DNA of 27,674 bases from Candidatus Aenigmarchaeota archaeon ex4484_52. Lineage in GTDB: Archaea; EX4484-52. The stretch covers positions 1-27,674 of the forward strand of contig NJDR01000009.1 in assembly GCA_002254415.1 (NCBI GenBank), in the 5' to 3' direction. Shown one piece after another: positions 14,712 through 22,979 of the stretch; within the stretch, counting starts at the first letter, position 1, and each line of letters opens with the position of its first letter. The position numbers and the translations under genes were made by a program. The notes below the pieces were generated by a model that was given only the letters and a program-made list of their open reading frames with translations, was not told the DNA's origin and did not search any database.

Positions 14712-14996
14712 ATGAGAAGATCTAGGGGCTTTCGCAATAAAACAAGACGACTTTTTAGGCATAAAGTAAAAACAACAATTACAGAGAAGATGAGAAAATT
14801 TAATATTGATGATAAAGTAATTATTAAAATAAATTCTTCTGTGCAAAAAGCAACACCTCATCCAAGATATTATGGTGTTTGCGGCAGTATAATCGGAAAA
14901 AGGGGAAGGGCATATATTGTCAGAATTAAAGATAAAAATAAACCAAAAAAATTAATTTCTTCAACTGCTCATTTAAAGCCACTTCTTAATAATTAA
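14712..14996 (+). CDS. rpl21e: 50S ribosomal protein eL21 (L21e)
   Basis: This archaeal/eukaryotic large-subunit protein is 94 residues, a normal length. It shows RRSRGFRNKTRRLFRHKVK at the N-terminus, then FNIDDKVIIKINSSVQKATPHPRYYG, GSIIGKRGRAYIVRIKD and the LISSTAHLKPL end. Its last 24 bases overlap the convergent diphthamide ligase gene. No SD is seen. The gene stands alone instead of in the usual tRNA/RNA polymerase neighbourhood. Confidence 0.96.
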   Translation: MRRSRGFRNKTRRLFRHKVKTTITEKMRKFNIDDKVIIKINSSVQKATPHPRYYGVCGSIIGKRGRAYIVRIKDKNKPKKLISSTAHLKPLLNN

Positions 14997-15647
14997 TCTT
15001 GCACTATTTTGTTTTTTTTCAGTGATTATTTTATAATTTTTTATCAAAATTTTTTTGCCTTTAAATAAAGGACAGGCAATGACAAATGTTTCAAATTCCC
15101 CTCCTTCGCCTGCTAAATGGATTTTATATTTTTTATTTAATTTAATTAAATCAGGCAATATGTCTCTTAAATTTTTTCCCAAAAAATCAGCATCAAGTCC
15201 TTGTGCTGCAACAGAGGTAATTATTATTTCAAAATTATTATCAAGCATTTGATTTAATAATTTTAATGGATCTTTATTCCAAAGCGGTGCAAACGATTTT
15301 AATTGAAGTTTTTTTGCCAAGGTTTCTATTCTTGTTTTCTGGTAATTGCTTTGTATTGCCCCAGAGCAAATTCCGTCAATATTAAATTTTTCTTTTGCCT
15401 GTCTAATCAATAATTCCAAATCATTTAATTCCTCTTCTTTTTTTCCTTTGGTTGTTTTCTCAATATATGGAATTTTCATTAATTTACTTTGTGCCTTTAC
15501 AAGATTGATATTTGGATGATGAAACATATAACTCTCATCTGATAATGGCTTTATTGTAATTATGCAGGGAATATTGTGTTTTTGCTTCATCAAATATAAG
15601 GCAAACAAAGAGTCCTTGCCGCCACTAATAAGTGCTCCGATTTTCAT
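14973..15647 (-). CDS. dph6: diphthine-ammonia ligase family ATP pyrophosphatase (Dph6-like)
   Basis: This enzyme amidates diphthine on elongation factor 2 in the last step of diphthamide synthesis. The 224-residue product starts MKIGALISGGKDS, the PP-loop ATP site (S8-S13). It has the family segments PYIEKTTKGKKEEELNDL, GICSGAIQSNYQKTRIETLA, FAPLWNKDPLKLL and HLAGEGGEFETFV. The length is typical of the archaeal short form, without the eukaryotic C-terminal domains. It lies 6 bp after the IF5B gene on the same strand, so the two probably form a translation-factor operon. The convergent 3' overlap with rpl21e is 24 bp. The exact substrate is inferred from the family. Confidence 0.9.
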   Translation of the reverse strand: MKIGALISGGKDSLFALYLMKQKHNIPCIITIKPLSDESYMFHHPNINLVKAQSKLMKIPYIEKTTKGKKEEELNDLELLIRQAKEKFNIDGICSGAIQSNYQKTRIETLAKKLQLKSFAPLWNKDPLKLLNQMLDNNFEIIITSVAAQGLDADFLGKNLRDILPDLIKLNKKYKIHLAGEGGEFETFVIACPLFKGKKILIKNYKIITEKKQNSARLIIKKWL

Positions 15648-15653
15648 ATTTAT

Positions 15654-17399
15654 TTATGATGATTTGTTTTTAATTTCCTCTATTTCTTCTAATGCCTGTT
15701 TTTCATCTTTGGATAAATAATCCGACTCTTGCATTATTTTTTCTTTTAATAATTCAATATTTTTATTATTTAAAAAAGAATAAAAGACCTGCTTTTCTTT
15801 TATGTTTTTTTCAAAATTGAAATGATTTGAACTAATTGCAACTTTTTCTTCTGTTTGTGCTGTGCTTCGCGTTTTTCCATTTATCTGTATTTGCTCTATT
15901 CTTCCTGCATTTCTTCCATTTTCATCCATTAATTGAGCATTATTTTTTGCAACACCACAAAGTATTTCAAAGCCCCCAATAAAAGGATGGTTTTTTCTAA
16001 AAATGCAACCATCAAGTAATTTTATTTTAAATGGAAATATTATTTGTTTTTCAAGATTTTCTTTTTGTTGTTTTTTTAAGTCATCAATATAGTCATCATA
16101 TTTTTTAATTAAATTGTAAATTATTTTTTCCTTGAAAATTTGTATTTTTTTTTGCTTGGAAAGAATTTTAATATCCTCATCAACATCTACATTATATGCA
16201 AAAATAACCTTGTATTTGTCTTCTGTTGCTTCACACAATAAAATATCTTGTTTTTTTACAAATCCAATATCTGCTGATTTGATTTTTATGTTTTTGTTTT
16301 TTAATATCCCGCACAATGCTTGTATGCTTCCGATTGTATCTGCCTTTACAATAACACCATTGTCATCTTGTTTTATAGACAACTCATTGATTATTTTGCT
16401 TTTTATTAATTGAATTTCATTTTCCAAATTTGATTTATTTTTTATGAATACAACTGGAAATCCAACACATAACTGGTCAACATTTGCAGCAGATATTTTA
16501 ATGCCACTCGCCGCCTCAGCATAATTGCAATAAATATTTTGCTTTTCGCCTAATTGCTCTTTGATAATCGTCTTTACTTTTGATACAATTGGCTCATCTT
16601 TGGTTCCTGCAATAATAATGTCTTTTTTAGAGACAATGCCATTATATAAAATTACATCAATTGTTCTTCCTACTCCTTTCGTCTCTTTTGCCTCTATTAT
16701 TACCCCTTCCCCCCTTGATTTTGTTTTGTTTGTTTCTAAATTTTTTTTTAAATATTTTTGAGATAACCCGACAACGATACTTATTAAGTCAGAAACCCCT
16801 TCTCCTGTTTTTGCACTAATTGGAATTGTGCAAATTGTATTTTCAAATGATGTAATTCTTGAATATAAATCTGCATTAAAACCATATTGAGTCAAATCCC
16901 CTATTAATTTATAGAGTTTTATTTCAAAATCATTTTTTACATTTTTTTCCTGTGCTTTAAATGCATCTTCAAAGCAAGCATTTTTTAGAGAAACCCAACC
17001 AGGAATTTTGTCAATTTTGTTTGCTGCAATGCAAAAAGGCGTCTTATTATTCTTCAAAATTTCAATGCATTCAATTGTCTGTGGCTTTATGCCTTCTGTA
17101 ATATCTATTAATAATATGCTAATATCTGCCAGTGCTCCTCCTTTTTGCCTTAAATAAGAAAATGCTTCATGTCCGGGTGTGTCAATAAACAATACGCCAG
17201 AAAAGTCAATATTTTTTATATATTTAGAGCACAACCTCAATAGCGCCTGTCTTTTGATTTCAGATGCGCCGATATGCTGTGTAATTCCTCCTGCCTCTTT
17301 TTTCGCTATACTACTATGTCTTATATAGTCCAATAATGTTGTCTTTCCATGATCTACATGAGCTAAAATACAAACAATTGGCTGGCGATAATTAAACAT
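15654..17399 (-). CDS. infB: translation initiation factor aIF5B (IF2-type GTPase)
   Basis: This factor joins the ribosomal subunits and stabilises initiator tRNA. The 581-residue product carries the GTPase motifs AHVDHGKT (13-20), GGIT (switch I), DTPGHEAF (73-80) and NKID (127-130). Beta-barrel domain II (GVIIEAKETKGVGRTIDVIL) and domain III (VIVKADTIGSIQAL) follow, then the C-terminal barrel (FKIKLLDGCIFRKNHPFIGG) and the acidic helix. Its length is close to other archaeal proteins, and no intein interrupts it, though the gene is a known intein site in other archaea. The ATG at 17399 begins directly before the G domain, as usual. It is upstream of dph6 in a probable operon. Confidence 0.97.
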   Translation of the reverse strand: MFNYRQPIVCILAHVDHGKTTLLDYIRHSSIAKKEAGGITQHIGASEIKRQALLRLCSKYIKNIDFSGVLFIDTPGHEAFSYLRQKGGALADISILLIDITEGIKPQTIECIEILKNNKTPFCIAANKIDKIPGWVSLKNACFEDAFKAQEKNVKNDFEIKLYKLIGDLTQYGFNADLYSRITSFENTICTIPISAKTGEGVSDLISIVVGLSQKYLKKNLETNKTKSRGEGVIIEAKETKGVGRTIDVILYNGIVSKKDIIIAGTKDEPIVSKVKTIIKEQLGEKQNIYCNYAEAASGIKISAANVDQLCVGFPVVFIKNKSNLENEIQLIKSKIINELSIKQDDNGVIVKADTIGSIQALCGILKNKNIKIKSADIGFVKKQDILLCEATEDKYKVIFAYNVDVDEDIKILSKQKKIQIFKEKIIYNLIKKYDDYIDDLKKQQKENLEKQIIFPFKIKLLDGCIFRKNHPFIGGFEILCGVAKNNAQLMDENGRNAGRIEQIQINGKTRSTAQTEEKVAISSNHFNFEKNIKEKQVFYSFLNNKNIELLKEKIMQESDYLSKDEKQALEEIEEIKNKSS

Positions 17400-17843
17400 A
17401 TTATTTTTATAATAAAAAAAATAAATGAGTGTAATTTTAAATTGTTAAGTAAATTAATCATCAAAACAGATAATTCTATTTTTCACATACGAGGTATTTG
17501 CTCAATATTATCAACCAATAAGTTCTTATCTTATAGTAACTCTTTTTATTTGATGCGACACACATTTTATTTTCGCATTATTTAAGATTTTGATTATATA
17601 TTATATATTTATATTATTTTTATCTCTTTATATTTTTGTACAATCGAAAACTTGTTGAGGAAATCCAAATTGAACTATAAATAACCACGATAGGACTAAT
17701 TGCAAAGTATAGTGTGAGTGTATAATCTTGATATGGAAAAGGAAAAACATAATTACTAAAATACCAAAAGTTAAAGAGTTAGATGAAATATCTGAACTAA
17801 ATATAGTCACTAAAAGGCGGAGTTAAGGTAATTAAATTAAAAT
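17400..17843. other. gene-poor AT-rich stretch
   Basis: No supported gene is visible. The stretch holds runs such as TTATATATTATATATTTATA near 17600, and short open fragments around 17650-17820. One reads KIPKVKELDEISELNIVTKR before a stop. They may be a decayed 5' part or partner of the AlbA_2 gene that follows. The 5' side should contain the promoter of the IF5B operon. Confidence 0.4.
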
Positions 17844-18248
17844 ATGAATAAGCTAAACAAACAAGAAAATCAAAATACAGAATTTAAAGAATCTCTAAAA
17901 CTATTAAAAGAAATTGGAGAGACAATTTCTGCATTTGCAAATTCCGGCAGAGGCACTGTTTATATTGGCATCTCTGACAAAGGCAAAATTATTGACATTG
18001 ATATTAAAAAAAACACAATAGAGAATTTGACAAATCACATTAAAGCAAATACAGATTCAAAAATTTATCCTGAAATTCAAATTAAAGAAATAATGGAATA
18101 TATCGGGAAAAATCAAAGAATAACAACAAAAGAGTGTGCTAATTTATTTGGATTTTCTTCTGATACTGCTCAAAGAGAATTATTCAAACTAAGATTAATT
18201 AGATTATTAATCAAAAAGGCGTTGGCAGGGAATTTATTATGTTATTAA
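17844..18248 (+). pseudogene. shortened AlbA_2-winged helix protein
   Basis: The 134-residue frame starts with an AlbA_2 (Schlafen-type) domain: QNTEFKESLKLLKEIGETIS, AFANSGRGTVYIGISDKGKI, then LTNHIKANTDSKIYPEIQ. After residue 85 it jumps straight to a winged helix (MEYIGKNQRITTKECANLFG, FSSDTAQRELFKL). The middle of the protein, usually over 150 residues, is missing. The end RLLIKKALAGNLLCY is out of register. The next frame gives KGVGREFIM, the expected wing end, so a frameshift is also likely. It is the second damaged AlbA_2 gene in the window. A short product binding DNA through both ends is still possible. Confidence 0.65.
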
Positions 18249-18323
18249 ATAATGCGGTGCAAATGCAATGAAAGTGAGTTATTTTATATAGTTTTTTACA
18301 TAATGAAAAATAATAATTAAAAT

Positions 18324-21300
18324 ATGGCTGATGAACAAAATAATGATAATCCAAATGATGGAAATGATGAAAACAATCAGCAACAAGATGATTCGCAAAA
18401 TCCAAGAGTTGGTAGATTTAGAAAATTTGCGCAAAGGGTAAAATCCGTTCCAGGTAGCATAACAGATAAGGTTCATGAAACAAGAGGAAAAATAAAAGCA
18501 ATAGTAACTGTAGCGGATGCCAATAATAATCCACAACCAAATGCTTCTGTTGGAGCTTATAAAGATTTAGAGAGAGTTGCAAGCGGAAAGGATAAAGGAA
18601 ATGGAGAATATATTTTTTATCTTCCTTCAGATACTTATTCTTTCACAGCTACAAAAGATGATATTGATGGAAGAGTAGATAATATAACTATTCCAACTAA
18701 TCAGCCAATTACTATTCAACTACAAGGCGTCCCGCGTTCAGGCACAGGACGAGGAAGAGGAAAGAAAAAAAACAAAGTAGTAGAAGTTTATAATAATCTT
18801 TACAGGCGATTATTGCAATATGAAACACAGAACTGGAAAGGCCTTGAACAAGAAAGTGATCAAGAATTGGTGAGCTTGCAAAAACAATTAAGAGAAGCAA
18901 ACCCTATAATCATAGATGAAGAAGAAAGGCAACAAAAACTTATTCGTTCTGGGGCAGTGGGAGTACCTGGCAAAACAATAGGAGAGAAAGAATTAGAAGA
19001 AAGAACAAAAAATCTCAGTGAAGAGGAAAAACAAAAAGAAGTAGAAAAAGTAGAAAAGAGAAAAGAAGTAGTAAAACATATTAATCCAATTGGCAAATTA
19101 TTTAGCAAAACTCGCCTTAAACACTGGGCAACAAAAGCAAGGGGCAAAGTAATTGGCTTTACAGGAAAGCATAAACGAATAAGCAGTTTTTTAGGCCATG
19201 ATTACTGGATGTCTTTGACATTTTTTTTAATCTACACAATGTATTTTTGGCAGTTTGCACGAGTGAGTTTTTTATTATCTGTTGGATTTGGTGTTGTTGG
19301 CTGGTTGATTTCAAAAATTGTCTTTAATGACCCTGGAAAAGGAATTACTTTTTGTCTTTTTGTAGGAATATTGTGGGGTTTTAATAAAGTAATAGGCTTA
19401 AATATTTTTGATCCATTTACATTTATTCTTTTGCTTGTTGTAGTAGTAATTACATATATGATTTCTGAGGCAGTTATTCAGCCATTGGTAGGACCAGCAG
19501 AGGGCCCAAAAAGAAAACTCGCTGGGTTTATTGCAAACCTACTTGTATTTTTTACAATCATATATTTTATTTATCCGCATTTTGCTCAATTAATACAATT
19601 AGGAGATATGGCAACTTCAAGCTATACAACAAATTTAGATCCAATATTAGAGCCAATTATGAAGGGATTAAACAGCACTATGCTTATTTTGACAGACCCG
19701 ACAAAATGGTACCAAAATTATTTTTTGAAAAAAGATGTAGATAAATCAGAAGAAGTGCAGGCAAAGGCGTTACGCATTACTGAAATGAAGACATATTTAC
19801 CTACATATTATTCTGGTCAGAGTGGAGGAGGGCATCTGACTTTGGAGAATTTTGGCGAGAAGCCAGCAAGAAATGTACGCTTTGTTGTCTATATTCCAAA
19901 TCAGGTCTGGTGGATGGGCAAATGGGCAAAAGAGCATGAATGGGCAGCAGATTGGCTGCCACAAGACGATCTATTGGAATGGAGTGAGTCAGATCTTGCA
20001 AAAGTCAATTTAGAGGGCGTCTCTAAAATGAAACAAATCCAGCCAAAACAGCCAAAACTTATCAATTATCACATAACAATGCCCGCTTCCTGCACTGGTT
20101 CATTTACAATAATCGGAAAAGTGGTCTATGATTATTCAATGGAGACAATCGGGATATTATCTGTTGTAAGTAAAAAATATTATGATGACCTTGCAATGGA
20201 AGAAAAATTAAAAACAGATAATATGAAGACAACTTCTGCATCAGGGCCAATTTCTGTTTCTATGAAAACGCAGCCGTTTTTGCCAATTAGTGCAGATACG
20301 CCATTTGTTTTTATAATATCTCCTCTTAATTTTGATACAGGAACGGTCAGGATAAATAATTTTTATGTTTATATTCCAAAGCAATTTATTGTGCATACAG
20401 ACCAACCTGGATGTGCCTTGTTAAAAGAAGATTGCCAGATTGATGAAAAAGAATGCAAGGGAAACAATAAATTCAAAGTAAGAATGAGTGGAATAAGCAG
20501 CAGGTGTTTTTCAAGTAATGTTGGTCCTGTTTATTCCTGCCGACTGCAACTAGCACCTGAGGAGAGCGACAAATTAATCACAAAAGATGATTTTGACTTT
20601 AAAGCAAAAATTGACTACACTTATGCATTAAAGTCGCAAACACAATTCAATGTAATGAATTCAATGGAGGCATCTGCAATTGAATACAAAAAATGCCCGC
20701 AAGAGACAACATATAAAGATAATTATAATTTGCTTATGTGCGACAAAAAAAGGGATTATTTCTATATTTGCGATGAAGGACTTGTTGAGAAATTAGCAAA
20801 AGAAGCAGGTCTTGATACTTATGGAACAAATTATTGCAAAGACAGAGAGATAGATAAAATATATAAGAATTTAGATTTAGATGACGATGATATTAAAAAA
20901 CTAAAAACAATAGGGAATATCGCATCTTACATGGTATTTAATGCTGATTTAGATGGATCAAAGTTTTCTGCAATTGACAATGATTTTTTAGATGATGCTG
21001 TTGCAATTAATGAAAATATAGGGGTATTTTCTATTTTGAAAACAAGAGCAGATGCAGAAGGACAGCAGGTTAATGTGCAATTAGAAAGCGATATTAAAAA
21101 TGCAGTGTCGGGAATGATAAAATATATTAGTGAAGGATATTTTTTAAACAACACTTCTTATAAATATTCGATTAATTATAAGGACTGGCAAAAAGGAATA
21201 AAGAATATTGAAGCATTAGAAGATATAAAAAACATCAAACCAATAAGAGATGCAACAAAAAAAAATGACTTAATATTCATAGGAAACAAATACAAATTAG

Positions 21301-22100
21301 CAGCAAATTCTCTAAAGCAAAGACAAAGCTGGCTGGATTTGGTTCAGTTTGAGAAAAATTGTGAAAAATATTATATTGATCATCCAGGAACAAGCAGGTT
21401 TTGCATTGGTAAAACAGATTTTGACGAAGTTGAAAAAGCAAGCACAGATGCAATTGGCAAATGCAAAGAATGTTGCAGTGGGGCGGCTTGTTTTGCTGAT
21501 TGTGAAGATAAAAAAAAGGAGTGTATTAATGAAGGAGAAGAGGAAGAATTTTGTGAAGAAGCTAAAAAAAAATGCGAAGAAGATTGCGATATTCCAGAAG
21601 ATAAAAAAAAATGCGAAGAGGACTGCGATAAAGGAAAAGGAGAATGTTTTACAGAAGAATCCCTTCCAAAAAAGATATTTAATGCAATTAAGGACTTTAA
21701 AGATTGGCTTTCTACAATTGGAGGGAAAATTGAAGATACATTGAGTGGTGAAATAAAAAAACAAAAAGAAGAGCAGGAAAAAAAAATAAAAGAAATAAAT
21801 GAATTAAAATCAAATATTCTAAAGGCACAACAAAAAGCAGATACAAAGGAAAAAGGAAAAGAGGACTGCGAAGGAGATTTTTTTAAAATAAAAGGAGAGG
21901 AATATGATAAAGACGATATATGCATAAAGCGCAATAGTGATTTGTGCAAAATATCACCTCTTTCTCCAGATGCAACTCTTGTAAATTATTTCAAATGCTT
22001 GATTGAAGAAAAAAGAGAATATACATATTATAAAAATGGAAAACTAAAAACAGCAAAAAGCACTATAAAAGATATTGTTGAAGATATAATTGATAAATAA
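18324..22100 (+). CDS. large multidomain membrane surface protein, unknown function
   Basis: The 1258-residue protein has distinct parts. Residues 1-50 are acidic and Asn/Gln-rich. About 57-135 look like a carboxypeptidase-regulatory/Ig-like domain (NGEYIFYLPSDTYSFTATKD). About 150-275 are charged and helical. Residues 294-422 hold about five hydrophobic spans. Then comes a long, probably external part with Ig-like modules (GGHLTLENFGEKPARNVRF; ASCTGSFTIIGKVVYDY; YSCRLQLAPE, then FDFKAKIDYTYAL). Residues 1045-1115 contain 12 Cys in repeats such as KKKCEEDCD. The end is a coiled coil plus a conserved-looking tail. Two module endings match the lipoprotein at 8366-9715. It is 9 bp before the MinD-like gene, so cotranscription is likely. 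A role in a cell-surface or pilus-like machine is inference. Confidence 0.75.
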   Translation: MADEQNNDNPNDGNDENNQQQDDSQNPRVGRFRKFAQRVKSVPGSITDKVHETRGKIKAIVTVADANNNPQPNASVGAYKDLERVASGKDKGNGEYIFYLPSDTYSFTATKDDIDGRVDNITIPTNQPITIQLQGVPRSGTGRGRGKKKNKVVEVYNNLYRRLLQYETQNWKGLEQESDQELVSLQKQLREANPIIIDEEERQQKLIRSGAVGVPGKTIGEKELEERTKNLSEEEKQKEVEKVEKRKEVVKHINPIGKLFSKTRLKHWATKARGKVIGFTGKHKRISSFLGHDYWMSLTFFLIYTMYFWQFARVSFLLSVGFGVVGWLISKIVFNDPGKGITFCLFVGILWGFNKVIGLNIFDPFTFILLLVVVVITYMISEAVIQPLVGPAEGPKRKLAGFIANLLVFFTIIYFIYPHFAQLIQLGDMATSSYTTNLDPILEPIMKGLNSTMLILTDPTKWYQNYFLKKDVDKSEEVQAKALRITEMKTYLPTYYSGQSGGGHLTLENFGEKPARNVRFVVYIPNQVWWMGKWAKEHEWAADWLPQDDLLEWSESDLAKVNLEGVSKMKQIQPKQPKLINYHITMPASCTGSFTIIGKVVYDYSMETIGILSVVSKKYYDDLAMEEKLKTDNMKTTSASGPISVSMKTQPFLPISADTPFVFIISPLNFDTGTVRINNFYVYIPKQFIVHTDQPGCALLKEDCQIDEKECKGNNKFKVRMSGISSRCFSSNVGPVYSCRLQLAPEESDKLITKDDFDFKAKIDYTYALKSQTQFNVMNSMEASAIEYKKCPQETTYKDNYNLLMCDKKRDYFYICDEGLVEKLAKEAGLDTYGTNYCKDREIDKIYKNLDLDDDDIKKLKTIGNIASYMVFNADLDGSKFSAIDNDFLDDAVAINENIGVFSILKTRADAEGQQVNVQLESDIKNAVSGMIKYISEGYFLNNTSYKYSINYKDWQKGIKNIEALEDIKNIKPIRDATKKNDLIFIGNKYKLAANSLKQRQSWLDLVQFEKNCEKYYIDHPGTSRFCIGKTDFDEVEKASTDAIGKCKECCSGAACFADCEDKKKECINEGEEEEFCEEAKKKCEEDCDIPEDKKKCEEDCDKGKGECFTEESLPKKIFNAIKDFKDWLSTIGGKIEDTLSGEIKKQKEEQEKKIKEINELKSNILKAQQKADTKEKGKEDCEGDFFKIKGEEYDKDDICIKRNSDLCKISPLSPDATLVNYFKCLIEEKREYTYYKNGKLKTAKSTIKDIVEDIIDK

Positions 22101-22109
22101 AAAATAAAT

Positions 22110-22979
22110 ATGAAAATTGTAATTACTGGCGGCAAAGGTGGTGTTGGCAAATCAATAATTGCAACATCTCTTGCAATTGAATTTGCAAAAAGAAAAAAAA
22201 CAATGCTTGTTGATGCAGATGCAGAGTGTCCAAATGACCATCTTTTGCTTTCAATAAAAAGGAAAGCAGAAAAAACAATTTATCAGACAATTCCAAAATG
22301 GGATTTTAGCAAATGCAATAAGTGTGGAAAATGTAGTTTTGTCTGTAGGCAAAATGCAATTGTTTTTGTCAAAGGCAAATATCCTGCTTTTGTAAAAGAT
22401 ATTTGTATTGGGTGCAAGGCATGTATTGTTGCATGCCCATTTAATGCAATAGCCGAAGATAAAAAAGAAATCGGCAGAATTTACAGAGGAGAAAAATACA
22501 ATGTAAATCTAGTCTCTGGGGAACTCAAATTAGGACAGCTTGCATCTGGCGAAGTTGTATCAAATTTAAGAATATATTCTGAGGAAATAGCAAATAAAAT
22601 AAATGCAGAAATTATTTTAATAGATTCTGCCGCAGGAATTGGATGCCCTGTAATTGCATCTTTGGTTAATACTGACTATATTCTTGCTGTAACTGAAGCC
22701 ACACCGCCTGCACTCAATGATTTAAAACGGGTGTTGTATTTGGCAAATCATTTTGGCATTCCCCACAGTATTGTTATAAACAAATATGATCTTGAAACAA
22801 GTTTTGCCAAAAAAATAGAATTATTTGCAAAAAAAAATAAAATCCCTATTATTGGAAAAATACCATACAGAAAGGACTTTGTTGATGCAACAATAAAAAT
22901 GATTCCTGTTGAAAAAATAAATCCGGACTATAAAAAAATATTAGAAGAAATTTCAGAAAATATTTTGTCTTTCATTTAA
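22110..22979 (+). CDS. MinD-superfamily P-loop ATPase with inserted 2[4Fe-4S] ferredoxin domain
   Basis: This 289-residue protein is a COG1149-type ATPase. The deviant Walker A is GGKGGVGKS (7-15), followed by LVDADAECPNDH. The ferredoxin insert has two CxxCxxCxxxC sites: C69, C72, C75, C79 and C99, C102, C105, C109. LIDSAAGIGCPV and AVTEATPPALNDL are the later switch-like segments. Relatives resemble the Mrp/NifH scaffold ATPases of Fe-S cluster handling and are often found with NifX/NifB-C domain proteins, one of which lies at 25072-25473. The gene follows the large membrane protein by 9 bp. Its 3' end overlaps convergent porB by 27 bp. Electron transfer or cluster assembly is family-based inference. 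Confidence 0.88.
   Translation: MKIVITGGKGGVGKSIIATSLAIEFAKRKKTMLVDADAECPNDHLLLSIKRKAEKTIYQTIPKWDFSKCNKCGKCSFVCRQNAIVFVKGKYPAFVKDICIGCKACIVACPFNAIAEDKKEIGRIYRGEKYNVNLVSGELKLGQLASGEVVSNLRIYSEEIANKINAEIILIDSAAGIGCPVIASLVNTDYILAVTEATPPALNDLKRVLYLANHFGIPHSIVINKYDLETSFAKKIELFAKKNKIPIIGKIPYRKDFVDATIKMIPVEKINPDYKKILEEISENILSFI

Noticed and set aside
21312..21949. Minus- and alternate-frame ORFs of 130-189 codons in the Cys-rich part of the membrane protein
   Set aside because: They are shadows of the repetitive AAA/GAA-rich coding sequence and have no signature of their own.
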